Below the pieces are notes generated by a model that was not told where the DNA came from, made no database searches, and was given only the letters and a program-made list of their open reading frames with translations. 64,000 bases of DNA from Actinomycetota bacterium (GTDB lineage: Bacteria; Actinomycetota; Acidimicrobiia; Acidimicrobiales; Ilumatobacteraceae), in NCBI GenBank assembly GCA_030645495.1, contig JAUSLV010000033.1, forward strand, positions 62,001 through 126,000, read 5' to 3'. The position numbers and the translations under genes are program-made. Each line of letters begins with the position of its first letter. Within the stretch, counting starts at the first letter, position 1. Of the stretch, positions 36,301 through 49,846 are shown one piece after another.

Positions 36301-37014
36301 ATGCCGGCCGGGTCGCCATTCCACGCCAAGCGAGTGCGACAGCTCGGTGCGGCACACGGCCTGGAACACCTCGCCAGCGGCTCGGATGTGGCGGTACAGA
36401 TCCGGATGAGCGAACGCCGACCACTTGCCGTCCGTGCCCTCGGCGACGTTGGCGACAAGCGTGTGCCAATGAAGCAGTGGGTCACCCGCTCGTGATGTGC
36501 GGTGCCGGAACGACGCTGCGACCACTCCTGAGGTCGGCAACTGGCGCGGCCCTGCGCCCGGTTCGTTACCGTGCACAGCGAGCCACGCCTGATTGTGCGA
36601 ACCCCGCCGGACGCGGATTGCCTCACGCTCGATCCATCCGATGGCTGCGGTCATCGCGACCTCGCCCGCGTCGATGATCGCGCCCTGCACTCGTGGATCG
36701 TCCGATACGGCGTAGAGCACGGACGCCGACTTCGGCGCCTTGAACGTGAGGTCGAAACCCGGGACGCGGCGCGGGTGCGGATGCTGACGATCGCCGTTCG
36801 GCGTCAGGCCGCTCGCCCCAGGGGCGAGGCCGGCGAGTACCGCCTGCAGGTCTTCGGCGACGACCTCACCGTTGAGGCCAAGTCGCCTGCTGCCACCGCC
36901 GACCCACACACCGTTCGCCTCGCCGGCCCCCGTGTAGTACGCGTCGAGGGACTGCGCCACGCCAGACAGGTGGTACGCCTCCTGACCCACGCGAAGCTTG
37001 GCAATCGAGAGCAC
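33304..37014 (-). CDS. MobF (TrwC/TraI-type) relaxase-helicase
   Basis: This is a 1236-residue protein that nicks oriT, stays covalently bound to the strand and unwinds it. The relaxase domain has the tandem tyrosines DAYYTG (about 26-27), FDLTFKAPKSASVLYA and the three-histidine metal site in FRHR (171) and HWHTLVAN (182, 184). A RecD-like SF1B helicase follows, with Walker A GPAGTGKT (about 485), LLVIDEAGM and HRAQGGTWD. The C terminus is helical and unassigned. GTG 37014 gives the typical VLSIAKL start and follows GGAGG; TTG 37023 is the alternative. The 12-base transfer motif lies directly upstream. It is 10 kb from the coupling protein, with defence-like genes between. Confidence 0.95.
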   Translation of the reverse strand: MLSIAKLRVGQEAYHLSGVAQSLDAYYTGAGEANGVWVGGGSRRLGLNGEVVAEDLQAVLAGLAPGASGLTPNGDRQHPHPRRVPGFDLTFKAPKSASVLYAVSDDPRVQGAIIDAGEVAMTAAIGWIEREAIRVRRGSHNQAWLAVHGNEPGAGPRQLPTSGVVAASFRHRTSRAGDPLLHWHTLVANVAEGTDGKWSAFAHPDLYRHIRAAGEVFQAVCRTELSHSLGVEWRPGRHVPEIAGIPQQLLDTFSKRTTEIDAWLADTGTPDTPEGRQEAVLATRRRKRELEGQRFDDSWKIEAEAAGWGPAESERLVGWYQARTERSVDEVWLLDEVVFDENGSAERVERTVDPEEWIEHLLRTELTSERSTFTEPDLIRAVAARQGHGATVETLERIAARVLSSRQVIPVEAGRDGVQRWTSRELIDVEAQFIRAIDSRSTAPAVAADKVDTVIDAVGVLGDDQAAAARTIAAAERHVAVLIGPAGTGKTFTVDVIRSLFESGGWHVHGAAPSARAALELTAGAQVPSRTLHSLVNAWDRQHDTPTAHSLLVIDEAGMADIRTLEAAVTRQVAAGGRVLLVGDHHQLPEIGAGGGFAYAATQSAAVAELTVNRRQHQEWEQAALEHLRNGSVAQAVEAYIANDRLMVTETPDGMIDAAVERWIAARAEGLNPILLAGTNQTVDRLNAAVIERLVETGELDGDSSAFGPNQFRIGERVVVRQNSTEQTTMGTLLDIANGQAGTVTAINDSHISVRLDSGDEVALTDRYLRRGGELTHAYALTTHRAQGGTWDLAIAVGADGLYREGAYVELSRGSHENWIVLTDPEAAELHRQANTELPRHDSDLTPDWDKAGTVEEDLVERVGLSHAKQLAHTLDPDLERIDRLARHTPLPDLEQRLDRAVAAEQSATTHFGYSAHELVERLARVEAVARHVSLGASFSPADRNNLGTVIAIDDARGTATLHFVADSGHEAAKTFDWADLRIVEAHTPAPRPLTPAAGQHLAALRATAEELTERWREHVRSHGVEPGDARYYRRAVDQHIAAAANQLAAEQPAWLIQLLGHRPLDVVGAVTWDDGVESIAGWRSRRQIKEGVEGLGPRPDTAAGLAGWESLQEHLAFTRTWLATTDRIEAQAIPSTTVDELLSRRAELQQILDEAPTDWRHVIASLTSGQLTLDDTAELLGAALRGQADRRAWILEHWPDVVERQEIDRSIASVESGREMPLEPVDVNFRAGPEI

Positions 37015-37020
37015 GACCTC

Positions 37021-37032
37021 CAACGGACACGC
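37021..37032 (-). promoter_or_regulatory. Transfer motif upstream of the relaxase
   Basis: CAACGGACACGC, read as GCGTGTCCGTTG towards the relaxase gene, is identical to the 12 bases at 14035-14046 upstream of the M23 gene and matches 11 of them upstream of the pilin operon. It abuts the GGAGG of the relaxase start. It could be an operator, or part of the promoter or oriT. Confidence 0.6.
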
Positions 37033-37184
37033 ACGTCCACCCTTGGGTGATTATCTGTGCAAGTGGCTCGCCCCTCGGGCGCAACAATCGGAAGTGTGCC
37101 AGCCTGTGATCCGCAGACGGACGACACCTTCTCGCGGTCTCGGGCCTGCGGGACTCGGGCTGTGCGTTGGAGAAGGAGGTTGAT
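37033..37184 (+). other. Candidate oriT and divergent promoter region
   Basis: This gap separates the relaxase gene (leftward) from a small membrane protein (rightward). For MobF systems the origin of transfer is usually next to the relaxase gene. A short hairpin, CGCCC-CTC-GGGCG, is present at 37069-37081. No nic sequence can be assigned by eye. The oriT call is inferred from position. Confidence 0.4.
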
Positions 37185-37712
37185 ATGGAGTGGTGGAAGC
37201 TGCTGAGCACGCTGCTGGTCGGTGTGCTCCTTGGATTCCTCTCGTCGTACCCGGTCGGCTTCTTGCGAGAGCTGGGGCGCGCGAGAGCCGCGCAAGTGAC
37301 GGTGACACGTCAGAAAAAGGCCGAAGCGAACGCCGCTGCGTTACGACAGGCAGCCGCTGTCGCCGCAGCAGAAGCGAAGGCCGCAGGCGAACAGGCTGAA
37401 CTCAAGGCTCTGGAGACGGCACGCGTCGGAGCCCGGTTCCTTCGGCGCGTGACCTCGTCAGATGCTGGCCTCCTGCTAGAGGTCGTGGGCTTGGACCCCC
37501 GCAGACCGCGAGACCATGTTCTCGTGACTCAGGAGCCGCTACCCGGCCGCGTGCCGACTCCCCACGATCCAGTCGGCGGGCAGTCCTCAATGGCGTGGAG
37601 GCAACTGAATGAGGCGCCCGCGGATCAGATTCACAAGACCGCGCGCCTTGTGAATCAGTCGTATGACGACGCTGACGGATGGATCGAGTTCGAGCGAATC
37701 CCGGACCGGTAG
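37185..37712 (+). CDS. Small membrane-anchored coiled-coil protein
   Basis: This is a 175-residue protein with one N-terminal membrane helix (about 6-24). An alanine/glutamate/lysine-rich coiled coil follows (about 40-85). The C-terminal soluble part has no family motif. ATG 37185 is preceded by AAGGAGG at 37173-37179, a strong site; upstream TTG 37167 is rejected. It is divergent from the relaxase and 78 bases ahead of the large helicase. It may belong to the transfer module or to the defence array. Confidence 0.7.
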   Translation: MEWWKLLSTLLVGVLLGFLSSYPVGFLRELGRARAAQVTVTRQKKAEANAAALRQAAAVAAAEAKAAGEQAELKALETARVGARFLRRVTSSDAGLLLEVVGLDPRRPRDHVLVTQEPLPGRVPTPHDPVGGQSSMAWRQLNEAPADQIHKTARLVNQSYDDADGWIEFERIPDR

Positions 37713-37790
37713 AGGTCCGATGACTCGTTGCTCTCAAATCGACAGCGGTCCGGCGGCTCGTTGTGCGGCGAGGAAGTAGCGTCATCCGGG

Positions 37791-40700
37791 GTGGATGTCT
37801 TCGAGGTTCGAGAACAGCTGGTGGCGGACTACTCGTCCTTCACGTCGTCCTTCGTTGAACCGCGGGATAGCCGGATAAAGAAGCTGCTCGAGGAACGTGA
37901 TGACAACGGGAGTCAATGGCCGGAGCCGTGGCTCTCGTTGAATCCAAACTTCGAATCCGGTGGCACCGTTGATGAACTGGTGTCGGCCGGCGTCCTTCAT
38001 TCAGAGGCGGCGAAGATCTTCCGCGCGAAGGCCAACCAAGCGGACACCGGTGCTGGCAAGCCGATCGCGTTCCACCGTCACCAGCGCGAAGCCATTGAGG
38101 CGGCTGCGACGGGTGAGTCATACGTCCTGACGACGGGTACCGGCTCAGGCAAGTCACTGGCCTACATCGTCCCGATCGTCGATCGGATCCTTCGCACCAA
38201 GGAGGCGAACACGTCCGATACGCGACGGATCAAGGCGATCATTGTGTATCCGATGAACGCTCTGGCGAACAGCCAGATGCTGGAACTGGAGAAGTTCCTG
38301 AAGTTCGGCTACCCGGCAGGTGGCGAACCGGTGACCTTTGCCCGGTACACCGGCCAGGAGCGGCCCGGCGATCGCGCCGCCATCCTGGCGCATCCGCCGG
38401 ACATCATCCTGACCAACTACGTGATGTTGGACCTGGTGCTCACGCGACCTGACGAGCGCCAGCACCTCATCCGCGCGGCTGAAGGCTTGGACTTCCTGGT
38501 CCTCGATGAGTTGCACACTTACCGAGGCCGACAGGGCAGTGACGTGGCGATGTTGGTACGACGTGTCCGCAACGCCTGCAACTCACCGAAGCTGCAGGTC
38601 GTCGGTACGTCGGCGACGATGGCGAGCGGCGGGACAGCGGCGGAGCGGGCGGTCGTTGTAGCCAGTGTCGCGTCCCGGCTCTTCGGCACCCTGGTCCGCC
38701 CCGAGCGGATCATCGGCGAGACACTGTTGCGCGCCACAACTGGCGCCGCGCCTACCGCAGCCGAGTTGTCGCTGTCGATCCACCGTGACCCTCCTGCTTC
38801 CGCCTCAAGTTTCGTCTCGGATCCGCTCGCGGCGTGGGTGGAGTCCACTTTCGGGATCGCCGCCGACCCGACAACCGGACTGCTCGTTCGACAACGTCCG
38901 ACCACGGTCGCAGGGGCCGGCAGACGACTCGCGATCGAGTCCGGAGTCGATGAAGCGGCGTGCGTGTCGGCGATCCAGCGGACGTTGCTCGCCGGCAGCC
39001 GACTGTTTGGCGACAACCGCCGGCCGATCTTCGCCTTCCGGTTGCACCAGTTCCTGTCGAAGGGCGACACGGTCTACGCGAGCTTGGAGTCCGAAGCGGA
39101 TCGGTACCTGACGGACCGCTATCAGCTGCGGGTGCCGGAGAGTCCTGAGAAGGTGTTGTTGCCGCTGGGCTTCTGCCGTGAGTGCGGCCAGGAGTACTAC
39201 GTGGTCGCCAAGTCGACGGCCAGCGGTGCCGACGTGTTCGTGCCCCGTCACGATGCAGACGCAAGTGGCGGCGACGCAGTCAACGGCTACATCTACATCT
39301 CGACCGATCATCCGTGGCCGCTCGACCCGGTCGCCGATGGCAGGGTGCCGGAGCACTGGCTGCAGGAGAGCGATGACGGCACACTCTCGGTGCAGACGAG
39401 CAGGAACAAGTACTTGCCGACGAAGGTGTACCTGAGGCCCGACGGCGCAAGCGACCCATCGACCGGCGCGATGCCGTCGTGGTTCATCTCCACGCCATTC
39501 TCGTTCTGCCTCCGCTGTGCGGTCACTTATGACCAGGTTCGCAGCAACGACTTCTCGAAGCTAGCGACGCTCGACCAAGAAGGTCGGTCCTCAGCAATGA
39601 CCGTGGTCAGCACGAGCGTCGTGCGAAGCCTGCGCGCCGCCGAGGATCTCGCACCCGAGGCCCGCAAGTTGCTGACCTTCGTCGACAACCGGCAGGACGC
39701 CTCGCTACAGGCCGGTCACTTCAACGACTACGTCCAAGTCACGCTGCTGCGTGGCGCACTTGCGACTGCCGCTTCCTCGCACGCCGACGGGCTCAGCCAC
39801 GACATGGTGGCCCAGGCGGTGTCAGCGGCACTCGCGATGAAGCCAATCGACTACGCGATCGCACCCGAAGCGATCATCGGACGCGACCGCACCGAGAAGG
39901 CACTGCGACAAGTGGTCGAGTATCGGCTGTATGTCGACCTGAAGCGCGGCTGGCGCGTGACGATGCCGAACCTCGAGCAGGTCGGTCTCCTGCACGTCCT
40001 CTACGAAGGCCTCGACGAGCTCGGTGCCGCCGATGAGATCTGGACAGCCGACGCCAACCTCGCAGCCGCGAGTCCCGGCCTCCGCGCCGAGCTGATGGCC
40101 ATCATGCTGGACGAGTTCCGTCGCGTACTGGCCATCGACGTCGATTGCCTGACCCCCTTGGGCTTCGAGCAACTGCAACGCAACTCCCGGCAACACCTGA
40201 ACGAGCAGTGGCAGATCGGCGAGTACGAACAACTCGAAGCGGTCGGCACGGCGATCCCGCGACCAGGGCGGCCCGGACTCGGCCGCAACATCCTGAACCT
40301 CACCGGCCGCGGAGGCTTCGGCCGATACCTGCGCAGCAGCCGCGGCCTCGCCCACGGCATGACCGTCGACGAAGCCCAGCAATCGATCAACACGATGCTG
40401 AGTGTCCTCGCAGCGAACAACGTGATCACCCTCGTTGATGTGCAACTCGGCCCCGGTGGTCGCGGACCTTCCGAGACCGGATACCGGCTGCGAGCCAGCT
40501 CGATCCGCTGGGTCGGCGGCGACGGCACCAAGGGCGCCACCGATGCGCTGCGCAAGCACCTCGATGACGAAGCCGTCGCCCGAGTGAATCCCTTCTTCCG
40601 CGACCTGTACCGCGATGTCGCCCACTCGCTCACAGGGCTGTTGGCCAAGGAACACACCGCGCAAGTCCCATCGGCTGAACGTGAGGACCGCGAGGAGCGG

Positions 40701-43003
40701 TTTCGGGCCGGCACCTTGCCGTTGCTGTACTGCTCACCGACGATGGAGCTCGGTGTCGACATCGCGAGTCTCAACGCGGTGGGCATGCGCAACGTGCCAC
40801 CGACGCCCGCGAACTATGCGCAGCGCTCGGGCCGCGCCGGCCGCTCAGGCCAGCCGGCGCTCGTGGTCACCTACTGCTCCACCGGCAACAGCCACGACAC
40901 GTACTGGTTCCGCCGTAGCGATCAGATGGTCGCGGGGTCGGTACAAGCCCCACGACTCGACCTCACCAACGAAGAGCTGATCCGCTCCCACATCCACGCC
41001 GTGTGGCTCGCCGAGACCGGTCAATCGATGCGTTCGTGTATCACCGATGTGCTCGAAGCTGACGGGAATACGCCGCCGCTGATTGTTCGACCCGACATCT
41101 GGAAGGCGCTGATCGATCCCGACGCACAGCGACGCGCTGAGCATCGCGCCGCTGACCTGATCACGGACCTCCGCTCGACGTGGCGTACCGGCGGCGATGA
41201 CCCGATGTGGTTCACCGACGACTGGCTCGCCGACGTCATTCGCTTCGCTCCGCAACGCCTCGACGATGCTTTCGATCGGTGGCGCGACCTCTATCGGACC
41301 ACGCTCGAGGAGTACCGCCAGCAAGGGGTTCTCGCAGTCGACCCCAAGGCCAACAAGCGCACCAGACAGACCGCTGCGATTCGCGAGCGTGAAGCGCGTG
41401 AGCGTCTCGCAGTGTTGCGCAACGACGATGCGACCGAAGGTCAGACCGACTTCTACTCGTACCGCTACCTCGCGTCCGAGGGCTTCCTGCCCGGTTACTC
41501 GTTCCCCCGGTTGCCGCTCGCCGCCTACATCCCAGGGGGTCGCCCCAAGGCCGGCAACGACACGCGCGGTGACTACCTACAACGCCCACGGTTCTTGGCG
41601 ATCAGCGAGTTCGGCCCAGGGGCGCTGATCTACCACGAGGGCGCGCGATTCGAAGTCAATCGCATCCAGCTCCCTCGCCAGGCCGGCGATGCCACCCAAG
41701 TGGCAACAGAGACGGCGCTGCGGTGCGAGGCCTGTGGCTATCACCACCTCGAAGGCGTCGGCGTCGACCGCTGTGAGGCGTGCAACGCAAAACTCGGCGC
41801 GAAGACATACGACTTGTTGCGGTTGCAGACAGTGCACACGCGCCGACGTGAGCGAATCTCCAGCGACGAGGAGGAGCGCCGGCGTAGCGGCTTCGAGCTG
41901 GAGGTCAGCTACCGCTTCAGCAGTCGGGGCGATCGCCCGAGCAAGCTCAACGCCGTCGTGTCCGCACAGAATGGCGAGCCGCTGCTCGAGGTGATCTATG
42001 GCGATGCCGCCACGATCAGGATCGCCAACGTCGGTCGCCGCCGACGCAAGATCAAGGAGGATCGCGGGTTCTGGCTGCACACGGTCGAGGGGCGTTGGCT
42101 GAGTGACAAGGAGGCATCCGAAGCTGACACAAGCGACGATGACGTCGAACGTGCCGACGACGTCAGCACCAAGGCCAAGGTCACTCCCTTCGTCGAGGAC
42201 ACCCGCAACGTGCTCGTGGTCCGCTTCGCTCACGAAGTGAGTGATGCCGAAGCCGCATCGCTCCGCTACGCACTCGAACGTGGCATCGAGGCGGAGTTCC
42301 ATCTCGAGGACTCCGAGCTCTCATCACAGGCCCTGCCTGACATCGATGAGCGCGGCCGATTCCTCCTCACCGAATCCGCTGAAGGCGGTGCGGGAGTGCT
42401 GCGCCGGCTCGCCAGCGAACCCGACGCGCTCGCTCGCGCCGCTCGCCGGGCACTGGACATCTGCCACTTCGACCCAGCCACGGGCGCTGATCTCGGGCAT
42501 CCACCGGGAATCGAGGAACGCTGCGAACGCGGCTGCTACGACTGCCTGCTCAGCTACAACAACCAGTTCGAGCACGCCATCATCGACCGCATGCTCGTCC
42601 AGGAGCTGCTGTTCGCCCTGTCGACCGCGAGCACAGCTGCCGGCGCTGGTGGACGAACGCCAGCGGCCACGATCGACTTCCTCGAGGCGTTCGCCGACTC
42701 ATCCCTTGAGCGCAAGTTCATCGACTGGCTCGCAGAACACGGCTACCGCCTTCCGGACAGAGCGCAAGTCACGGTCGACGAAGCCTTAGCCAAACCTGAC
42801 TTCGTCTACGACCTCGCGACAGGCGCCACCGCCGTGTTTATCGATGGACCGGTCCACGACGCGCCGCACAACGCTGAACGCGACGCCGAAGCCGAAGAGC
42901 GGCTGGTCGACCTCGGCTGGCACGTGCTCCGCTGGCGCTACGACGACGACTGGGCGAGTCTCGCCAAGTCCAAGCCATCCGTCTTCGGACAGGGCAAAGG
43001 CAA

Positions 43004-43007
<4 letters not shown>
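37791..43007 (+). CDS. Giant DEAD/DEAH-box helicase with DUF1998 and C-terminal nuclease-like domain
   Basis: This is a 1738-residue superfamily 2 helicase. GTG 37791 gives VDVFEVREQLVADY, the typical start of large DUF1998 helicases; TTG 37728 is too far upstream. Walker A TGTGSGKS is at about 116-123, motif II DELH at about 239 and motif VI QRSGRAGRSGQ at about 1010. A CRECG element near 455 and CEACGYHH...CEACN near 1310 look like zinc ribbons. The DUF1998 block with CERGCYDC lies at about 1577. The last 100 residues (LERKFIDWLAEHGY, PDFVYD, VFIDGPVHD) resemble a Vsr/DUF559-type PD-(D/E)XK fold. DISARM splits helicase and DUF1998 into DrmA and DrmB; here both are in one chain. It overlaps the next gene by four bases. 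Confidence 0.9.
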
Positions 43008-45879
<2,872 letters not shown>

Positions 45880-45883
<4 letters not shown>

Positions 45884-48800
45884 CTGCCTTCACCACTATC
45901 CGAACCGTCGGCGCTGCACTTCCCGCAGACGTCCTCGCCGCAACCGTCAGTGACGCGCAGCTCAAGGGCCTGACGGCCGACGACTATCACCTTGAGTATG
46001 GGGTGACGCCACGCGAGGCAGCGAACCGTGCCTGGTCGGTACTCACCGGCGCGTGGCTGGGCTACAGAGAGGCCATCGGCAAGCTTCCTGAGGCTGACCG
46101 GGCAGTTGGCATCACACGAGAGAAGTGGCTCGCGGTAGTACTTCGCGAGTTGGGGTTCGGCCGAGTCCCGACGACGCCCCCGGGCGGCCTCACCGCCGAC
46201 GAGCGAACGTTTCCGATCTCCCACGCCTACGACCTGACCATCGGCCGAGTCCCGCTTCACCTGCTCGGCTGGGGAGTTCCGCTCGACGTCAAGACACCTG
46301 GCCAACCCGGTGCAGCCGACCGCGCCCCACATGCGATGGTGCAGGAGTATCTCAACCGTTCGGACGACGCCCTGTGGGCCATGGTCAGCAATGGCCGCAC
46401 CCTCCGCTTATTGCGTGACTCGTCGACCTTGATCGGCCAGAGCTACGTCGAGTTTGACCTCGAGTCCATGTTCGACGGGGAAGTCTTCAGCGACTTCGTC
46501 GTGCTCTACCTCGTCTGTCACGCCAGCCGCTTCGAACCCGACCTCCGCGATGACGCAACGATGTCCGACTGCTGGCTCGAACGTTGGCGTACCTACGCAG
46601 CGGATTCCGGCACCCGGGCACTTCAGGCGCTGAGCCCAGGTGTCAAGCAAGCGATCGAAGCCCTCGGCACTGGGTTCCTGCGCCACCCTGCGAACGACCT
46701 CCACCACCGCCTCACGGACAAGAGCCTCAAGGTCGAGGACTTCCGCGAGTCCCTCCTGCGCCTCGTGTACCGACTGCTCTTCTGCTTCGTCGCCGAAGAC
46801 CGCGGACTGCTGCTCGACCCCGCCGGCGACGCAGTCGCCAAGCAGCGATACGCGCAGTGGTTCAGCACCGCCAGGCTGCGCCGAATCGCGACCCGCCGAC
46901 GCGGCAGCAGCTACCCAGATCTCTGGCAGGCGCTCAGCCTCGTCCTGGGCGGACTGGGTCGGGAAGGAGGTAGACCCGAGCTGGCACTGCCCGGCCTCGG
47001 TGGGATCTTCGACCTCGGCGAGATCGATGTCGTCGCCGAGCACCAGCTGGCAAACGAACCGCTTCTCGCCGCCCTCCGCCATCTCACCATCGTCCAACCC
47101 TTGGGCGGGGGACCGAAGCGTGTCGTCGACTACCGCAACCTTGGAGCGGAGGAACTCGGCAGTGTCTACGAAAGCCTCCTGGAGTTCGTTCCTCGCTACG
47201 AAACGGTCTCACGCTCGTTCACCCTCGAGTCGGTATCGGGCAACGATCGAAAGACGACGGGCGCCTACTACACGCCAACGCCGCTCATCGACTGTCTACT
47301 CGACGCCGCTCTCGACCCATTGCTCGACGAAGCCGAGCAGTCGCCGCAGCCGGAACAGGCGCTGCTTGAGCTCACGGTATGCGATGCAGCCTGTGGCAGC
47401 GGCCACTTCCTCGTTGCGGCAGCGAAACGAATCGCTGCGCGTCTGTCGAGAGTACGCGCTGGCGCCAATGGCGCCGGCGAACCCACCATCATCGACGAGC
47501 AGCGGGCAATGCATGACGTGGTCGACCGTTGCATCTACGGCGTCGACCTCAACCCAATGGCCGCTGAACTCGCGAAGGTCAGTCTCTGGCTCGAGAGCGT
47601 GCAACCCGGCCGCCCGCTGAGCTTCCTCAACGCGCATATCAAAGTCGGCAACGCGCTGCTGGGAACCACACCGGCGCTACTCGCAGCCGGAATTCCCGAC
47701 GATGCATACACCGCCCTCGCTGGCGACGACAGCAAGTGGACCACATCTCTCCGGCGAAGAAACACTGCCGAGCGAGACGCGGGCCAAGACGACCTCTTCT
47801 CGAGCGCAGGGATCCCCGTTGCGACTGGCGCCTTTCGCTCGCAACTGGCAGAGGTCGAAGCGCTACCCAACGCCAGCCTGGCCGATGTACATCTCGCGAC
47901 CCAACGGTTCCGAGAGTTCGACACCTCACCCCAACTCCGAGCGGCCCGGCTGGTGGCGGATGCATGGTGCACCGCCTTCGTGTCTCGCAAGAACAGCGAC
48001 TCGCCCCCCATCACGCACAGTTCGCTGACCCGACTGCGGTCGGCGAGCGTCATCGACCTCGCTGGTGAGCAACAGCCAGAGGCTCTGACGACCAGCGAGA
48101 TGGCGTTGGTCCGCGAGACGGGTCAGCAGTATCGGTTCTTCCACTGGCACCTCGAGTTTCCACAGATCTTCTTCGTCGGCGACAACCCAAGTGACCACGG
48201 GCCAGGATGGTCGGGGGGCTTCACATGCATCATCGGAAACCCACCGTGGGACACCCTCAGCCCAGACACACGCGAGTTCTTCGGTGAGCTCGTTTCGGAC
48301 ATCCGCTCCCTCTCCAGGGTCGAGAAGGACGCCCGGATCGACGAGCTGTTGGAACACGACGCGTACCGGCAGTTGTGGGAGACGCACCAGCGGAAGCTGT
48401 TTGCCATTGCTCACTTCCTCAAGCGCAGTGGCCGGTACCGCATGTACGCCGCAGGCAATCTCGGCAAGGGCGACTTCAACGTGTACCGGTCGTTTGCCGA
48501 ACTCGCCCTCACCTTCACCGCTCCGGGCGGGCTTGCGGGTCAGGTCATCCAGTCGGGTCTCTACGCCGGTGCGAACTCATCCGAGATTCGACGCGTGTTG
48601 ATCGAGGAGTGCACCTGGTTGGTGGTATACGGCTTCGATAACAAGGGTGGCAGCTGGTTCCCTGGCGTCACATTGGAGAACTTCGCCGCATACGCCGCAC
48701 GCGTCGGCCGTCCGGCTCCGCAGGGTCATGAAATTCGGGCAGCGTTTGGTCTGCCGAGCCCAAACACTCTGCCTGGTGACCTCGCCGCTCGCTCCCTGAC

Positions 48801-49782
48801 CTTCCCATTGGACGAGTTGAGGCGGCAGAACCCGGAGACGCTGGCGATTCCGGACATTCGCGACCCCGCCAGCGCGAGGATTTCCAACAAGCTGTACCGA
48901 TTCTGGCCGCCATTCGGAGCAGATACCGCCGGTCTGCCGCTTCGCGACTTCGCAGCGGAGATCCACATGAGTGATCGCAACAAGGTCTTCAGCCAAGACC
49001 CGACCGGTGTTCCGATGTACGAGGGCCGCATGATCGACTTCTTCGATCATCGCGCCAAGCGGTACCTCAGCGGCCACGGCAACAGCAGCGTCTGGGAGGA
49101 GACCCCCTTCGGCTCGACGCGCAAAGTCATCTGGCCGCAGTGGCACGTCGCCGAGGCAGATCTTCCGAACGATCAGACGAGAGCACGAATTCGTGATTAC
49201 CGAATTGGCTTCATGGACGTTGCAGATCCGGGTCGTCAGCGTTCGTTCGTGTCGGCACTCATCCCACCGGGGTCAGTCTGTGGCGACAAGGTCCCGACGG
49301 TTCGGTTCCCTGACGCACGCTGGTATACCCCGGTGTACCTGGCGGTGGCCAACAGTCTGGTCATCGACTTCCTTGCCCGACAGCGAGTGATGGGCAAGAA
49401 GATGGCGCTGAACATCCTCGACGGCCTGCCAATTGCCCGCCCGACGAAGTCCGACCCTCGTTGCGCATGGCTGGCCCAACGTGCCCTAGTTCTGACGTGC
49501 ACTAGCTCGGAGATGACTCCCTTCTGGAACCAGATGGCGGCAGAGGGGTGGGTTGACCCAGTAGGCGTCGATGATGTTCCGGGCGAGTGCGACCCCGATC
49601 TTCGGGCGGTGCTTCGCGCAGAGATCGACGCCTACGTAGCCAAGCACGTCTACGACGTTTCGCTGGGTGAGTTGGAGCTGATTCTCGGGTCGTTCGTCCA
49701 ACTCGAAGGCATTGAGGTCAAGCGGTGGGCCGAGTATCGAACGAGACGATTGGTCATCGCCGCGTACGAGGGCCTTGCGTGA
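45880..49782 (+). CDS. Eco57I-type N6-adenine DNA methyltransferase, DrmMI/PglX-like
   Basis: This is a 1300-residue protein. The gamma-class methyltransferase core has the entry motif GAYYTPTPLIDCLL (about 463-476), SAM motif I CDAACGSGHFL (501-511), then GVDLNPMAAELAK and catalytic NPPW (787-790). The N-terminal 450 residues include PLDVKTPGQPG and HAMVQEYLNRSDDALWAMVSNG, a stretch that recalls the N-terminal domain of type IIG enzymes, though a complete nuclease site is not evident. A C-terminal target-recognition-like region follows. Such proteins mark host DNA in BREX, DISARM and type IIG systems. It overlaps the SNF2 gene by four bases and is followed after 64 bases by an ATPase gene. 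Confidence 0.9.
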
Positions 49783-49846
49783 TGATCGGCAAGATCTGCA
49801 TCGCCAAGGTTCGGCTCGGCATGTCGCGAGCAGAAAGTCACGTCGC

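Noticed and set aside
35488-36677. Plus-strand frames opposite the relaxase (335 and 259 codons)
   Set aside because: The minus strand has intact relaxase and helicase motifs through this interval; the plus-strand text has no motif.
37069-37081. Hairpin as the nic site of oriT
   Set aside because: The stem is short and no known nic sequence is adjacent; it is kept only as part of a candidate oriT region.
38805-40664. Several long minus-strand frames opposite the large helicase
   Set aside because: They lie within a gene with strong helicase motifs and share the skewed composition of mirror frames.
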